From Plumapathes pennacea (Eukaryota > Cnidaria > Anthozoa > Antipatharia > Myriopathidae), in assembly GCA_964036295.1 (NCBI GenBank), contig OZ038463.1:7927274-7991273 (forward strand): DNA of 64,000 nucleotides, written 5' to 3'. The notes under the pieces are model-generated. The model saw nothing but the letters and a program-made list of their open reading frames with translations. It was not told the origin of the DNA and searched no databases. Shown one piece after another: positions 63,947 to 64,000 of the stretch. Numbering within the stretch: position 1 is the stretch's first letter; each line of letters opens with the position of its first letter. The position numbers and the translations under genes were made by a program.

Positions 63947-64000
63947 GTAAGTGGAACCCCGCCTTACGACCACCCCAATACGACCACTATTTTTGTCTCC

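Overview
The window is nuclear DNA from an animal, most likely an anthozoan cnidarian and probably a stony coral. The genes are split into many short exons with GT-AG introns, and the DNA is AT-rich and dense in short inverted-repeat transposons and microsatellites. The gene set also fits: a SAM-domain chitin synthase, and two tandem PAN/fibrinogen-like secreted proteins resembling coral skeletal organic matrix proteins. The coral assignment is inferred from these protein families; nothing in the window is diagnostic of a species. No prokaryotic-style operon, CRISPR array or rRNA gene was seen.

Layout. (1) 277-13256, minus strand: a sodium-coupled SLC5 transporter of the monocarboxylate/multivitamin branch. 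Thirteen coding exons were resolved by splice sites and phase, and the 3' end runs off the left edge. Its introns hold several repeats. One 24-bp tandem array begins exactly at a splice donor and repeats that donor. (2) About 13.3-25.9 kb: intergenic and repeat-rich, with a decayed second copy of SLC5 exons 1 and 2 (20588-21414). (3) 25924-50642, plus strand: a chitin synthase gene. Seventeen downstream exons are resolved, and two different candidate first exons (25924-26412 and 34870-35322) both splice in phase to exon 2. The protein has the catalytic DAD, EDRW, QRRRW and SWGTRE motifs, then two consecutive SAM domains, then a final pair of membrane segments. Intron 5 is mostly a roughly 570-bp ATC microsatellite. 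(4) 50.6-55.2 kb: intergenic, with a tandemly duplicated repeat family. (5) 55233-59093 and 61352-63841, minus strand: two tandem paralogues encoding secreted PAN/fibrinogen-like proteins. The first is complete (370 aa); the second is cut by the right edge.

How the genes relate: chitin synthase makes extracellular chitin, and the two adjacent secreted proteins look like extracellular-matrix components. Chitin and such proteins could share a matrix, but the link is only physical proximity. The SLC5 gene has no visible functional link to the others. Exon coordinates were derived by hand from GT-AG sites and phase continuity; no transcript or database was consulted.
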